From: Companilactobacillus versmoldensis DSM 14857 = KCTC 3814
GTDB lineage: Bacteria; Bacillota; Bacilli; Lactobacillales; Lactobacillaceae
Direction of reading: 5' to 3'
Assembly (NCBI RefSeq): GCF_001434295.1
Contig: NZ_AZFA01000001.1
Span: 186,001 to 250,000, forward strand
DNA: 64,000 nucleotides
Shown here one piece after another: positions 9,672 through 20,287 of the stretch (position 1 is its first letter; each line of letters opens with the position of its first letter). Under the pieces are notes generated by a model. That model was not told the origin of the DNA. It saw only the letters and a program-made list of their open reading frames with translations, and searched no databases. A program made the position numbers and the translations under genes.

Positions 9672-9840
9672 TATGTGACAGCGACGTGGGTCAGTGAAAG
9701 CCACGATAATTTTATATGGCGTAAGATTATTTTAATACAAAAGAGCAGAACTTTGATTAGTTCTGAATAAGGGTGGAACCGCGAGTGATCGTCCCTTGCA
9801 GCATGTACAAGTGTACTTTCTGCGAGGGGCGATTTTTGTG
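9672..9840 (+). promoter_or_regulatory. T-box riboswitch (glycine) ahead of glyQS
   Basis: Tandem-arm leader that senses uncharged tRNA-Gly and allows read-through. The T-box core AGGGTGGAACCGCG lies at 9770-9783. Stem III is the CAGAAC/GTTCTG hairpin (9746-9765). The likely specifier GGC lies in TATGGCGTAAG (9718-9720), a glycine codon that matches the gene controlled. Stem I is short, as in other glyQS leaders. The T-box can pair with the left side of the terminator that follows. Confidence 0.92.
9788..9837 (+). terminator. T-box attenuator terminator
   Basis: ATCGTCCC..GCAG (9788 onward) pairs with CTGC..GGGGCGAT (to 9833), followed by TTTTT. It is the terminator alternative of the T-box switch. 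Confidence 0.88.
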
Positions 9841-9865
9841 TTGTATTCACTTGAAGGGAGAAACA

Positions 9866-10777
9866 ATGACAAAAAAGTTAAATATTCAAAATATGATTTT
9901 GACACTTCAACGTTTTTGGGGTGAAAAGGGTTGCATGTTGATGCAAGCTTACGATACTGAAAAGGGTGCGGGGACAGTGAGCCCTTATACATTTTTACGT
10001 GCTATCGGACCAGAACCTTGGAATGCTGCATATGTTGAACCTTCAAGAAGACCGGCTGATGGTAGATATGGTGAAAATCCTAACCGTCTTTATCAACATC
10101 ATCAATTTCAAGTTGTTATGAAGCCAGCTCCTGAAAATATCCAAGAATACTATCTAGATTCATTACGTGCTCTTGGAATTGAACCACTAGAACATGATAT
10201 TCGTTTTGTCGAAGATAACTGGGAGAACCCCTCAATGGGTTGTGCTGGTGTTGGTTGGGAAGTTTGGCTTGATGGTATGGAGGTCACTCAATTCACTTAT
10301 TTCCAACAAGTTGGTGGTCTTCAATGTCATCCAACAACCAGTGAAATCACATATGGTGTTGAACGTTTAGCTGAATACATCCAAGATGTTAAATCTGTTT
10401 ATGATCTTGAATGGGGCGACGGCGTCCTTTATGGAGATATCTTTAAAGAGCCTGAATATGAGCACTCAACATATTCTTTTGACGAGAGTAATCAAGATAT
10501 GTTGTTTGACTTTTTCAATAAATATGAAAAAGAAGCAAATCGCTTAATGGATCTAGGCTTAGTACATCCAGCTTATGATTATATTTTGAAGTGTTCACAC
10601 ACTTTTAACTTATTAGATGCTCGTGGCGCTGTTTCAGTTACCGAACGTGCTGCTTATTTATCAAGAATTAGAAAGATGGCTCATAAAGTTGCCAAGGCCT
10701 TTGTAGAAGAACGTAAAAAACTAGGCTTCCCACTTTTAGCAAATAATGAATCGGCAAAGGAGAAAGCAAATGACTAA
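9866..10777 (+). CDS. glyQ: Glycyl-tRNA synthetase alpha subunit
   Basis: Catalytic class II subunit of the alpha2-beta2 bacterial GlyRS. Recognised by the N-terminus ([16 protein letters not shown]), the motif around [21 protein letters not shown], and [21 protein letters not shown]. The frame is open upstream into the T-box, but AAGGGAG (9854-9860) sets the start at ATG 9866, giving 303 residues. It overlaps glyS by 8 bases. Expression is controlled by the glycine T-box. Confidence 0.96.
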   Translation: MTKKLNIQNMILTLQRFWGEKGCMLMQAYDTEKGAGTVSPYTFLRAIGPEPWNAAYVEPSRRPADGRYGENPNRLYQHHQFQVVMKPAPENIQEYYLDSLRALGIEPLEHDIRFVEDNWENPSMGCAGVGWEVWLDGMEVTQFTYFQQVGGLQCHPTTSEITYGVERLAEYIQDVKSVYDLEWGDGVLYGDIFKEPEYEHSTYSFDESNQDMLFDFFNKYEKEANRLMDLGLVHPAYDYILKCSHTFNLLDARGAVSVTERAAYLSRIRKMAHKVAKAFVEERKKLGFPLLANNESAKEKAND

Positions 10778-12839
10778 AAATTACCTATTAGAGATCGGAC
10801 TTGAAGAAATGCCTGCTCATGTGGTTACACCAAGTATCGATCAATTAGCTCAAAGAACATCTAAGTTCTTAAAAGATAATCGAATTTCTTTCTCTGCAAT
10901 TGAAAAATACTCAACTCCACGTCGTTTAGCTGTTCTTGTCAGAGATATGTCTGATAAACAAACAGATATCGATGTTAAAGCTAAAGGACCATCGAAAAAA
11001 ATTGCTCAAGATGACGATGGCAATTGGACTAAGGCCGCTCAAGGATTTGCACGTGGACAAGGTATGACGGCTGATGACATCTTCTTTGAAGAATTAAAAG
11101 GTGTTGAGTATGCTTACATCCAAAAACATGAAACTGGTTTAGATGCTGCTGATGTTCTACAAAATATTCCTGAAGTTATCACTGCAATGACTTTCCCTAC
11201 CAGAATGCGTTGGGGAAATTATAACTTTGAATATATCCGTCCGATTCATTGGTTGGTTTCTCTATTAGATGATGAAGAAGTCAATATTAAAGTTTTAGAT
11301 GTCGAATCTGGTCGAATGACACTTGGTCATCGATTCTTAGGTGAAGATGTTGAGATTGACAATGCCCGTAATTACGTCGAAAAACTACGACAACAATTCG
11401 TGATCGTTAATGCTAAGGAACGTAAGGATATTATCAGAGATCAAATCCAAACTATTGCTGACGACAATGATTGGGTGATAGATGTTGATGAAGATCTGTT
11501 GGAAGAGGTTAACAACTTAGTTGAATTTCCAACGACTTTCCATGGTACATTTGACCGTAAATATTTAGAGATACCTGAAGAAGTTTTGATTACATCAATG
11601 AGAGATAATCAAAGATACTTCTTCGTTCGAAATAAATCAGGTCAACTCGAACCAGATTTCATTGGTGTTCGTAATGGTAATTCGGAACATATCGAAAATG
11701 TCGTTCAAGGTAATGAAAAAGTTTTAGTTGCTAGACTTGAAGATGCCGACTTCTTCTTCAAAGAAGATCAGAAGAAATCAATCGATGATTATGTTAACAA
11801 ACTTAAAACAGTTAATTTTCACGTTAAAATTGGTACAATGTACGAAAAAATGCAACGAGTTCATCAAATCTCTGAACATTTGGCTGAAATTTTTGGTTTG
11901 AATGATTCGGAAACCAAAGATGTGCTTAGAGCTAGCGACATTTATAAATTTGATTTAGTAACTAACATGGTTGATGAATTTCCAGAACTCCAAGGTGTTA
12001 TGGGTGAAAAATATGCTTCAATCATGGGTGAGACTGATGGTGTTGCTAAAGCTATTCGCGAACATTACATGCCAATCTCATCTGATGGCGAATTGCCAGC
12101 TACTAAAGCTGGTGCAACCTTAGCCATTGCTAATAAATTAGATTCGTTGATTACTTTCTTTGCCGTTGGATTGTTACCAAGTGGTTCAAATGATCCTTAT
12201 GCATTGCGTCGCCAAGCTTACGGAATTATTCGCATCTTGCAAAATAATCAATGGTCATTAGATATCGATAAATTACAACAATACTTAGTTGAGAATCTTG
12301 ATGTTCCTGAAAAGCTTGATCTTTCGGCTCATGTTGACGATCTAAATGACTTTATGATCGACCGTGTACGTCAATGGTTGTATACTACATCAATTAGAAA
12401 AGATATCATCGAGGCAGTTACTTCAGGTTCTAACTTTGATCCAATCTCAATGATCAAGACAGCCCAAGTTCTACAATCACATGTGGCTGATCAGAACTTT
12501 AAATTAAATATGGAAGCACTTGGTCGAGTAGTTAACTTAGCTAAGAAAGCTGATTTCAAATATTCAAAAGATCTTAAAGAAGATGAAAGTATTTTCGAAC
12601 ATCCTTCAGAAACTGAGCTAAATAAACAAGTTCAAGCTATTTATGGTTCAACGACTAAAGATATCGCTCAATTGTATGATCAATTGGTTGCTTTAGAAGC
12701 CACTATTAATAGTTACTTTGATGAAAACATGATCATGGATAAGGATGAAGCTATCAAGAAGAACCGTTTGACTCAATTAGTTGTCTTAAACAATTTAATT
12801 GCAAAATTAGGAGATTTGTCTAAAATAGTAGTTAAATAG
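10770..12839 (+). CDS. glyS: Glycyl-tRNA synthetase beta subunit
   Basis: Large subunit of GlyRS carrying tRNA recognition and the C-terminal anticodon-binding (DALR-like) region. It has 689 residues, typical for the family, with the N-terminus [13 protein letters not shown] and the central signature [17 protein letters not shown] 10770 follows AAAGGAGAAAG and lies 8 bases inside glyQ; an in-frame ATG at 10746 has no ribosome binding site. No terminator is visible before dnaG. Confidence 0.96.
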   Translation: MTKNYLLEIGLEEMPAHVVTPSIDQLAQRTSKFLKDNRISFSAIEKYSTPRRLAVLVRDMSDKQTDIDVKAKGPSKKIAQDDDGNWTKAAQGFARGQGMTADDIFFEELKGVEYAYIQKHETGLDAADVLQNIPEVITAMTFPTRMRWGNYNFEYIRPIHWLVSLLDDEEVNIKVLDVESGRMTLGHRFLGEDVEIDNARNYVEKLRQQFVIVNAKERKDIIRDQIQTIADDNDWVIDVDEDLLEEVNNLVEFPTTFHGTFDRKYLEIPEEVLITSMRDNQRYFFVRNKSGQLEPDFIGVRNGNSEHIENVVQGNEKVLVARLEDADFFFKEDQKKSIDDYVNKLKTVNFHVKIGTMYEKMQRVHQISEHLAEIFGLNDSETKDVLRASDIYKFDLVTNMVDEFPELQGVMGEKYASIMGETDGVAKAIREHYMPISSDGELPATKAGATLAIANKLDSLITFFAVGLLPSGSNDPYALRRQAYGIIRILQNNQWSLDIDKLQQYLVENLDVPEKLDLSAHVDDLNDFMIDRVRQWLYTTSIRKDIIEAVTSGSNFDPISMIKTAQVLQSHVADQNFKLNMEALGRVVNLAKKADFKYSKDLKEDESIFEHPSETELNKQVQAIYGSTTKDIAQLYDQLVALEATINSYFDENMIMDKDEAIKKNRLTQLVVLNNLIAKLGDLSKIVVK

Positions 12840-12848
12840 AAAAAGTGG

Positions 12849-12877
12849 TTGCAAATGTATTTCTATCGTGATATATT
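12849..12877 (+). promoter_or_regulatory. Promoter ahead of dnaG-rpoD
   Basis: TTGCAA (12849-12854), a 17-bp spacer, then TATATT (12872-12877), 43 bases before the dnaG GTG. It would allow dnaG-rpoD to be expressed independently of the glycine-controlled upstream RNA. Confidence 0.6.
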
Positions 12878-12919
12878 GTAAGTCACTGTTTTTACAATTC
12901 TTTTGAGGGAGGTGACGCT

Positions 12920-14749
12920 GTGGCAAGAAGAATTCCGCAAGACTTCATCGATGAAGTTACCTCAAAAACAAATATCGTTGATGTGATCAGTAAGTATGTT
13001 CAATTACGGAAGTCTGGTAAAAATCTTGTTGGATTATGCCCATTTCACGAAGAGAGGACTCCTTCGTTTAATGTGCTAGAGGACAAACAGTTTTTCCATT
13101 GCTTTAGTTGTGGACGTGGAGGCAATGTTTTCAAGTTCATTATGGAAATTGAAGGCAAAAGTTTCCCTGAATCCGTCATTGAGGTTGCCCAGTTTAGTAA
13201 TATTCCCATTCCAGATGGTGTCCAAAATGATGGCTCGTCATCTTACGAAAATTCTGACAGTCGAATTTTGATGCAAATGTATCAGGATGCTGCCAAATTA
13301 TATAGTCATATTTTGACTAAAACTGAGAATGGAAATAATGCGTTGAAGTATCTTCATGATCGAAATACCACGGATGATCTGATTAGTGATTTTGATTTAG
13401 GATATGCACCTAACGACTCAAATTTATTACTACAGTTTTTTAAAGACCGTTCAATCGATGAAAGTACCCTGAGAAAATCCGGCTTATTTGCCGAAAATGA
13501 TCAAGGAGAAATGTTCGATCGTTTTAGAGATCGAATGATGATACCTATCAAAGATGAGAACGGTCGAATTATCGCCTTTTCTGGTCGAATATTGAACAAA
13601 GAAAAAGGTGTCGCTAAATACATGAATAGTCCGGAAACTCCTATCTTTAGTAAGAGCAAGACGCTATTCAATCTGAATTTAGCCAAGCGTGGTATTCGTG
13701 AAGAAAAAAACGTCATCCTGTTCGAAGGCTTTATGGACGTCATGAGCGCTTATAAGGCTGGTGTAACTAATGGGGTAGCTTCTATGGGTACAAGTTTAAC
13801 GGATCAACAATTGTATACGTTGAGTCGTTTAACTAATCAGATCAATGTTTGTTATGACGGAGATGACCCCGGTGTTGAAGCAACGTACCGAGCTTTGACG
13901 CAACTAAATGATGATCGTTTCAACTATGGAGTTATCAGCATTCCGGATCAAAAAGATCCTGATGAATATATTCGTAGCGAAGGTGCTGAGAAGTTTCAGC
14001 AATTGACTAAAAGTGCTGTTTTAACACCAATATCGTTTATTTTAAGGTATTTTCGTCGCAACTATAATTTGGATAACGAACATGATCAACTGGAGTTTCT
14101 TAACAAGACGCTCCAGGAGATCGTGAAACTCAAGTCACCAGTGGAAATTGACATGTATGTTGGTCAAATAGCTGATGAGTTGAATGTTTCTACTGATTCT
14201 ATCCACAAAGAATTAGAGAATCTTCGTCGAAAGAATGCAATTTCCAAACCAGCTAATAATTATAAAAATGTTCAGAAGGCTAAGCTTGAACAAACCACAG
14301 CTAAGGTTTCTGATCGTTATGATCGCGTTGAAAAATCCGAGCGTAACTTAATTTATTGGTCACTTATTTTTCCGGAGATCAGGTCGATGCTCAAGGGTAA
14401 TGGATTTACCTTTGTTCATGATAAATATCAGACCATCTTCAACGATTTAATAAGTTACGTGGATACAAGTAATGATGACGGCGAGATTAACATCTCAAGC
14501 TTTATGAATTTTCTTGATGATGAATCAAAAAATATTTTAGCAGACATCGAAGTTATGCAAATGCCTGATGAATATAATGATCAAGAGATTCAAGACTACA
14601 TTTCTAATATTCAAAGTCATGATTTGGAATTTAAAATTTCCGATATAAATCGTCAGTTAAAGAAGGCGGCTATGGTAGGTGATAGTAAATTACAACTTGA
14701 ACTAGCTCAAGAGTTGATCAATGTTAGAAAATTGTTAGCTAGCAATTAA
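12920..14749 (+). CDS. dnaG: DNA primase DnaG
   Basis: Synthesises RNA primers at the replication fork. The N-terminal CHC2 zinc finger is complete (C40, H43, C61, C64), followed by the TOPRIM domain with [14 protein letters not shown] and the acidic [11 protein letters not shown], and a C-terminal DnaB-interaction region. It has 609 residues. The start is GTG at 12920 after GGGAGGTG. rpoD follows after 22 bases, the conserved dnaG-rpoD pairing. Confidence 0.96.
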   Translation: MARRIPQDFIDEVTSKTNIVDVISKYVQLRKSGKNLVGLCPFHEERTPSFNVLEDKQFFHCFSCGRGGNVFKFIMEIEGKSFPESVIEVAQFSNIPIPDGVQNDGSSSYENSDSRILMQMYQDAAKLYSHILTKTENGNNALKYLHDRNTTDDLISDFDLGYAPNDSNLLLQFFKDRSIDESTLRKSGLFAENDQGEMFDRFRDRMMIPIKDENGRIIAFSGRILNKEKGVAKYMNSPETPIFSKSKTLFNLNLAKRGIREEKNVILFEGFMDVMSAYKAGVTNGVASMGTSLTDQQLYTLSRLTNQINVCYDGDDPGVEATYRALTQLNDDRFNYGVISIPDQKDPDEYIRSEGAEKFQQLTKSAVLTPISFILRYFRRNYNLDNEHDQLEFLNKTLQEIVKLKSPVEIDMYVGQIADELNVSTDSIHKELENLRRKNAISKPANNYKNVQKAKLEQTTAKVSDRYDRVEKSERNLIYWSLIFPEIRSMLKGNGFTFVHDKYQTIFNDLISYVDTSNDDGEINISSFMNFLDDESKNILADIEVMQMPDEYNDQEIQDYISNIQSHDLEFKISDINRQLKKAAMVGDSKLQLELAQELINVRKLLASN

Positions 14750-14771
14750 TGCATACTGGAGGAATTTATAT

Positions 14772-15923
14772 ATGGCAACAAAGAAAACAACAGTATCAAG
14801 CAAAGCAAAGACAAAAAAGGTCGTTAAATCAAGTAAGGCTCTCAAAGACGCCATTAAGAAATTGATCAAAGACAAGAAGAAGGCCGGTCAAGTTACTGAA
14901 ACTGAATTGACTGATACTTTGATCAAACCTTTCTCATTGAAGGATGAAACACTTGATGACACTTTGGAACAATTACAAGATAAAGGTGTTGCCGTTGTCG
15001 ATGAAAAGGGCAATCCTAGTAAGTTAGCTCTTTTAAACGAAAAGAAGAATGAAAAAGCGCCAAGTAAAAAAGATACAGCTGCTCCAACTGACATCAAAGT
15101 TAATGATCCAGTTAGAATGTACTTGAAGGAAATTGGTCGTGTTTCATTGTTGAATGCTCAACAAGAAGTTGACCTTGCCTTGAAGATCGAACAGGGTGAT
15201 GAAGAAGCTAAGCAAAAATTGGCTGAAGCTAACCTTCGTTTAGTTGTTTCAATTGCTAAGAGATATGTCGGCCGTGGTATGCAATTCTTGGATTTGATTC
15301 AAGAAGGTAATATGGGCTTGATGAAGGCGGTCGAGAAATTCGATTACCGTCTAGGATTTAAATTTTCTACGTATGCAACTTGGTGGATCAGACAGGCTAT
15401 TACGCGTGCTATCGCTGACCAAGCTAGAACTATCCGGATTCCAGTTCATATGGTTGAGACAATCAACAAATTGATCAGAATCCAACGTCAATTACTTCAA
15501 GACCTTGGTCGTGAACCACTTCCTGAGGAAATTGGTGCTGAAATGGATATGGCTACTACTAAAGTTCGTGATATCCTTAAAATCGCTCAAGAACCTGTTT
15601 CTCTTGAAACACCTATTGGTGAAGAGGACGATTCACATTTGGGAGACTTTATTGAAGATTCAGATGCAACTAGTCCTGAAGATCATGCTTCATATGAGTT
15701 GTTGAAAGAGCAACTTGAAAACGTTTTGGATACCTTGACCGATCGTGAAGAAAATGTCTTACGTTTACGTTTCGGCTTGGATGATGGAAGAACTAGAACC
15801 CTCGAAGAAGTTGGTAAAGTATTTGGCGTTACTCGTGAAAGAATCCGTCAAATCGAAGCTAAGGCTCTTCGTAAACTACGTCATCCTTCAAGATCAAAGC
15901 AATTGAAAGATTTCTTAGAGTAG
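14772..15923 (+). CDS. rpoD: Primary sigma factor RpoD (SigA)
   Basis: Housekeeping sigma-70. A Lys-rich N-terminal region (residues 1-30) and a shortened region 1 precede the conserved core: region 2 with [34 protein letters not shown] and the region 2.4 segment [15 protein letters not shown], then region 4 with the helix-turn-helix [28 protein letters not shown]. At 383 residues it has the usual Gram-positive length. ATG follows TGGAGGAAT. A terminator closes the transcript, so the next gene, cfa, is separately expressed. Confidence 0.97.
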   Translation: MATKKTTVSSKAKTKKVVKSSKALKDAIKKLIKDKKKAGQVTETELTDTLIKPFSLKDETLDDTLEQLQDKGVAVVDEKGNPSKLALLNEKKNEKAPSKKDTAAPTDIKVNDPVRMYLKEIGRVSLLNAQQEVDLALKIEQGDEEAKQKLAEANLRLVVSIAKRYVGRGMQFLDLIQEGNMGLMKAVEKFDYRLGFKFSTYATWWIRQAITRAIADQARTIRIPVHMVETINKLIRIQRQLLQDLGREPLPEEIGAEMDMATTKVRDILKIAQEPVSLETPIGEEDDSHLGDFIEDSDATSPEDHASYELLKEQLENVLDTLTDREENVLRLRFGLDDGRTRTLEEVGKVFGVTRERIRQIEAKALRKLRHPSRSKQLKDFLE

Positions 15924-15933
15924 TTTACTTGAG

Positions 15934-15970
15934 GATCGTTTGGAAGATAATTTCCAGGCGGTCTTTTTTT
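15934..15970 (+). terminator. Terminator after rpoD
   Basis: 11-bp stem (15934-15944 with 15953-15963; three G-T pairs), 8-base loop, then seven T. Confidence 0.8.
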
Positions 15971-16047
15971 TGTAAAATACCACAATAAAGTTTTTGTTTT
16001 TTCATTATTTGATTTACAATTAATATATTCAATTTTTGGAGGATCTT

Positions 16048-17256
16048 ATGTTAGATAAAACGATTTATGATCAAATTTTTAAGCGTTCATTTACAATTCC
16101 CGTGAAAGTTATTTTTTGGGATGGGAAAGAAAAACAATATGGACCTGCTGGGGATTCTGACATAACAATTAAATTTAATAAGGAAATCCCAATCTCAGAA
16201 GTTGCAAAACACGCAACACTGACTTTAGGTGATGCTTATATGGCAAAGGACATTGAGATTGATGGGTCAATCCAAAAGCTTATCACATCAGCATATACAC
16301 AATCTGATAGTTTAATGTCCAGTATCAAATTAAAGAAAATAATTCCTAGTTTCAGTCATTCAGAGGAAAATAATAAAAAAGAAATCCAAGAACATTATGA
16401 TATCGGTAATGATTTCTACAAATTATGGCTTGATAAAACAATGACATACTCATGTGCATATTTCAGAACACCAGATGATGATTTGGAAACTGCTCAAATG
16501 AATAAAGTTCATCATATTTTGAACAAATTGCACACAAAACCAGGCGAGACAATTCTTGATATTGGTTGTGGTTGGGGAACATTTATGTTTACTGCCGCCA
16601 AAGAATATGGTTTGAAGGCTAAAGGTGTAACTTTAAGTCAAGAGCAATATGATTACGTTAACGATAAAATCAAGCAAGAAGGCTTAACTGATCAAATGGA
16701 AGTCATCTTGGAAGATTATCGTGAACTTGATGAACAGTTTGATCACGTTGTTTCAGTTGGTATGTTTGAGCATGTTGGTCAAAAACATCTCGAGGGATAT
16801 TTTGCTGCTGTTAAGAAACTTTTGAAGCCTAATGCAAATGCCTTAATTCACGGTATTACTGGTCAACACGAAGGACTTGGTGTTGATCCATGGTTAGTTT
16901 CACACATTTTCCCAGGTGGATATATTCCTGATATCAAAGAAAATGTTGGTCACATTATGGATGCTAAATTGCAAATTGACGATTTGGAACCATTAAGAAG
17001 ACATTACCAAAAGACTGTCGAAACTTGGCATAAAAACTTTGTTAAGGTTGAAGACAAAGTTAAAGATATGTACGGTGAAAGCTTTGTTAGAATGTGGGAT
17101 CTGTATCTTCAAGCCTGTGCAGCTTCATTTGAAAGTGGAAATATTGATGTTATTCAATTCTTATTGACTAATGGCCCTAGTGGTACAAATATGCCAATGA
17201 CTCGTGAATACATGACTGATGAAGACCGTAAAACCGATGAAAAGGTAGCCGAATAA
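16048..17256 (+). CDS. cfa: Cyclopropane-fatty-acyl-phospholipid synthase
   Basis: Transfers a methylene group from S-adenosylmethionine to unsaturated acyl chains of membrane lipids; in lactobacilli it makes lactobacillic-type acids and aids acid and stress tolerance. The SAM motif [11 protein letters not shown] is at about residue 175, preceded by the family segment [15 protein letters not shown] and followed by [10 protein letters not shown] and the sequence HIFPGGYIP. It has 402 residues. ATG 16048 follows TTGGAGG. Its position between rpoD and trmK interrupts a pairing that is usual in Firmicutes. Confidence 0.93.
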   Translation: MLDKTIYDQIFKRSFTIPVKVIFWDGKEKQYGPAGDSDITIKFNKEIPISEVAKHATLTLGDAYMAKDIEIDGSIQKLITSAYTQSDSLMSSIKLKKIIPSFSHSEENNKKEIQEHYDIGNDFYKLWLDKTMTYSCAYFRTPDDDLETAQMNKVHHILNKLHTKPGETILDIGCGWGTFMFTAAKEYGLKAKGVTLSQEQYDYVNDKIKQEGLTDQMEVILEDYRELDEQFDHVVSVGMFEHVGQKHLEGYFAAVKKLLKPNANALIHGITGQHEGLGVDPWLVSHIFPGGYIPDIKENVGHIMDAKLQIDDLEPLRRHYQKTVETWHKNFVKVEDKVKDMYGESFVRMWDLYLQACAASFESGNIDVIQFLLTNGPSGTNMPMTREYMTDEDRKTDEKVAE

Positions 17257-17946
17257 GTGACCTTATTATCGAAAAGACTTCAATCCGTTGCTCAGATGGT
17301 CGATTCCAATGTACGTCTAGCGGATATTGGTTCAGATCATGCCTATTTACCGGTCGAATTAATCGAACAAGGCATCGTTGATTACGCTATTGCCGGTGAA
17401 GTTGCTAAGGGTCCAATGAGTCGTTCACAAGCTGATATCGAGAAGTTTGGTTTGCAAAACAGAATTGATGTCCGTCTAGGAGACGGATTAGCCGTAATTG
17501 AATCTTCGGATAAAATTGATACTGTGGTTATTGCTGGTATGGGTGGAATACTCATCAGTGATATCTTAAAAAGGGCCACTAAGGATCAATTATCAGCGGT
17601 GAGAACTCTGATTTTACAGCCAAATATTGGTGAACCACTAGTCAGACATTGGTTAGTCGACAATGGCTTTAAGATCGTTAATGAAGATATCGTTTCCGAA
17701 GAAAATCATTTATATGAAATCATTAAAGCTGAAAAAACTGATCAAGTGAAACCCTTATCGTCAGCTCAGTATTTGATGGGACCAGTGTTAATGATGAATA
17801 AGTCGGAGACCTTTCGTCAAAAGTGGAGTAAAAAGCTGTCTAGTTATCAGCGCTCTGTTGCCAATATGCATAAGGCTAAGAAAATCGATCAAGTAAAAAT
17901 TAATCAAATGCAGGATTATATTAAATACATTGAGGAGATTTTATAA
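17257..17946 (+). CDS. trmK: tRNA (adenine-22-N1)-methyltransferase TrmK
   Basis: SAM-dependent enzyme methylating A22 of tRNA. Motif I is in RLADIGSDHAYLPVELI near the N-terminus, followed by the family segment AGEVAKGPMSRSQ and the catalytic-site region VIAGMGGILISDIL. At 229 residues it is typical. The GTG start touches the cfa stop, with AAAAGG about 10 bases upstream. Its stop overlaps the next ATG (TAATG). Pairing with the Nif3-like gene is conserved in Firmicutes. Confidence 0.9.
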   Translation: MTLLSKRLQSVAQMVDSNVRLADIGSDHAYLPVELIEQGIVDYAIAGEVAKGPMSRSQADIEKFGLQNRIDVRLGDGLAVIESSDKIDTVVIAGMGGILISDILKRATKDQLSAVRTLILQPNIGEPLVRHWLVDNGFKIVNEDIVSEENHLYEIIKAEKTDQVKPLSSAQYLMGPVLMMNKSETFRQKWSKKLSSYQRSVANMHKAKKIDQVKINQMQDYIKYIEEIL

Positions 17947-18749
17947 TGGTAAAAGTTCAAGATATTTTAAACAAAATTGATGAATTTGCTCCATTGTCAA
18001 TCAAGATTGATGGGGATCCAAGTGGTTTTCAAATTGGTGATCGTCAAAAAGACGTTAAGAAAGTTTTGACAACTTTAGATGTTCGTCCAAAAGTTGTTCA
18101 AGAAGCTATCGATCAAAATGTTGATTTGATTTTAGCTCATCATCCAATCATGTTTCATCCAGCTAGAAATCTTGATTTAAATTCACCACAAAATAAAATG
18201 TATCAAGACTTGTTAGCTCATGATATTGCTGTTAATGCTTCACATACTAATTTAGATCGTGCCCATGGCGGTATGAATGATTGGTTAATGGAAAAGTTAC
18301 GTGAAAATGTTGATATTAAGACGTCAAGTTATCTTGATCCTGATGATGATTATTCTATTGGTCGCATCGGAGATTTAGGAGAATCGATGGATCTTCTTGA
18401 TTTTGCTAAAAAAGTCCTTGATACTTTTGGTGTAGATAATTTACGTTATGTAAAGTCAGAAAAAGGCCAACCGGTAAAACAGGTGGCTTTGATTGGTGGA
18501 GATGCTGGTAAATTTTATCCAGAAGTCCTTAAAGCGGGCGCCGATACTTTTATTACTGGTGATGTGTATTATCACACGGCTCACGATATGATGTCTAATG
18601 GCTTAAATGTAATTGATCCAGGACATCATATTGAAGCTATTTTTATTGAAAAAATGGCTCATAAGATTTCAGACTGGGCCAATGATTATCATTGGGATAT
18701 TGATATCGTTAAATCAAAAATAAATACTGAACCTTATAATTTTATTTAG
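17946..18749 (+). CDS. Nif3-like dinuclear metal centre protein (YqfO family)
   Basis: 267-residue member of the NIF3 / GTP cyclohydrolase I type 2-like family; it lacks the PII-like insertion of longer homologues (about 370 residues). Metal ligands are visible in LILAHHPIMFHPARN, ASHTNLDRAHGGMND and the C-terminal IDPGHHIEAIFIE. The family forms toroidal hexamers with two metals per subunit, and its substrate is not firmly established. It is coupled to trmK through TAATG. Confidence 0.87.
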   Translation: MVKVQDILNKIDEFAPLSIKIDGDPSGFQIGDRQKDVKKVLTTLDVRPKVVQEAIDQNVDLILAHHPIMFHPARNLDLNSPQNKMYQDLLAHDIAVNASHTNLDRAHGGMNDWLMEKLRENVDIKTSSYLDPDDDYSIGRIGDLGESMDLLDFAKKVLDTFGVDNLRYVKSEKGQPVKQVALIGGDAGKFYPEVLKAGADTFITGDVYYHTAHDMMSNGLNVIDPGHHIEAIFIEKMAHKISDWANDYHWDIDIVKSKINTEPYNFI

Positions 18750-18760
18750 GGAGTGTTCGA

Positions 18761-20008
18761 ATGACTGCAAAGTATGAGAAGTTAATACCACGGTTTTTGG
18801 GTTATGTGAAAGAAAATACTCGTTCAGATGAAGATTCAACTACAGTACCTTCATCCAATAGGGAAACAGTCTTTCTCAAGCAATTGGAAACAGAATTGAC
18901 TGACTTAGGTCTAGATAATATCCGCATCCATCCAGTCAATTCATATTTAATTGCTGAATTACCTTCAAATCTTGATTACGAAGTGCCAGTTCTTGGTTTG
19001 ATCTCGCATATTGATACAGCTGATTTCAATTCTGAAAATATCAAACCAAAAATTGTGGAAAATTATGATGGAAAAAGTATTATTCCTTTAGATGATAAAG
19101 GTGAATATACACTCGATCCAAAAGTTTTCCCATCATTGAATAATTATGAAGGTCAAACATTGATCACCACTAGTGGTGATACTTTGTTAGGATCAGACGA
19201 TAAGTCTGGAGTCAGTGAGATCATCACAGCCATGGAATATTTTTTAGCTCATCCAGAGATCAAACATGGGAAAATCGTTATTGGTTTAGGTGCTGATGAA
19301 GAAATCGGTACTGGTGCCGATAAGTTTGACGTTAAAGACTTTGGAGCAGATTTCGCCTATACAGTTGATGGTGGTCCAGTTGGACAACTGGAGTATGAAA
19401 CTTTTAGTGCCGCTAGCTTAAAGGTCCATATCACTGGAAAAGATGTTCATCCAGGTTCTGCTAAGGACATCATGATCAATGCACTAGGTATTGCTAATGA
19501 TTTCCAAAATGCTTTACCAGCTGATGAAGTACCTGAAAAGACTTCTGGTCGTCAAGGTTTCTTCCATTTACTGTCTCTTAATGGAACAGTAGATTCAGCT
19601 GATATGTCATATATTATTCGTGACTTTGAACGTAATGGCTTAGAAAACCGTAAAAATAAGATCAACCAAATCGTTAAATCTTTGAATGACAAGTATGGTG
19701 ACGGTATTGTCAAGATTGATATGAACGATCAGTATTACAATATGATCGATGTTATCAAAGATCACATGGATGTCGTCGAAATCGCCGAAAATGCTATGAA
19801 GAACCTTGATATTGAACCTGATGAGGCACCAGTTCGTGGTGGAACAGATGGTTCCAGGATCTCATTTATGGGCTTACCAACACCAAACTTATTTGCTGGT
19901 GGTGAAAATATGCATGGCAGATATGAATATGTTGCTGAAGAGTCCATGGAAAAAGCTGTTGATGTTATACTAGAAATTGTTAAACTAAATAACGAACGTA
20001 AAAAATAA
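18761..20008 (+). CDS. pepT: Peptidase T (tripeptidase)
   Basis: M20 zinc aminopeptidase that removes the N-terminal residue of tripeptides, part of peptide use in lactic acid bacteria. Metal and catalytic signatures are in place: LISHIDTADFN, LGSDDKSGVSEI, LGADEEIGTGADKFD, TVDGGPVGQ and the C-terminal GGTDGSRISFMGLPTPNLFAGGENMHGRYE (split here by function). It has 415 residues. ATG follows TAGGGAGTG. The tautomerase gene follows after 15 bases. Confidence 0.95.
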   Translation: MTAKYEKLIPRFLGYVKENTRSDEDSTTVPSSNRETVFLKQLETELTDLGLDNIRIHPVNSYLIAELPSNLDYEVPVLGLISHIDTADFNSENIKPKIVENYDGKSIIPLDDKGEYTLDPKVFPSLNNYEGQTLITTSGDTLLGSDDKSGVSEIITAMEYFLAHPEIKHGKIVIGLGADEEIGTGADKFDVKDFGADFAYTVDGGPVGQLEYETFSAASLKVHITGKDVHPGSAKDIMINALGIANDFQNALPADEVPEKTSGRQGFFHLLSLNGTVDSADMSYIIRDFERNGLENRKNKINQIVKSLNDKYGDGIVKIDMNDQYYNMIDVIKDHMDVVEIAENAMKNLDIEPDEAPVRGGTDGSRISFMGLPTPNLFAGGENMHGRYEYVAEESMEKAVDVILEIVKLNNERKK

Positions 20009-20023
20009 GAGGGAGTGGTTATT

Positions 20024-20209
20024 ATGCCATTAGTACATATTGATTTGATTGCTGGACGTAGTCCTGAACAACTAAAAGGTATGGTTAAAGATGTAACAGA
20101 TGCCATTGTAAAAAATACTGGTGCACCCGCAGAACATGTTCATGTTGTTCTTAATGAAATGAAAAAAGAACATTATGCTGTTGGTGGCATTTTAAAGAGC
20201 GATGAATAG
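20024..20209 (+). CDS. 4-oxalocrotonate tautomerase family protein
   Basis: Small 61-residue tautomerase. The catalytic amino-terminal proline is present ([16 protein letters not shown]), as is the family tail region [20 protein letters not shown]. An in-frame GTG at 20015 would bury the proline; the GAGGGAG ribosome binding site ahead of ATG 20024 supports the shorter form. The physiological substrate is unknown. A terminator follows. Confidence 0.88.
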   Translation: MPLVHIDLIAGRSPEQLKGMVKDVTDAIVKNTGAPAEHVHVVLNEMKKEHYAVGGILKSDE

Positions 20210-20247
20210 CTCAAGACACTCTTAATGTAATTAGATATATTACAAAT

Positions 20248-20282
20248 AAAAATCTCTCAGAAGTCAATTCTGAGAGATTTTT
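20248..20282. terminator. Bidirectional terminator between tautomerase and regulator genes
   Basis: Perfect 15-bp inverted repeat (20248-20262, 20268-20282) with a 5-base loop. It carries T5 on both strands and lies between convergent genes. Confidence 0.9.
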
Positions 20283-20287
20283 GTGTA

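Noticed and set aside
9773-9865. Longer glyQ start inside the T-box
   Set aside because: The GTG lies in the T-box core; AAGGGAG before 9866 fixes the start.
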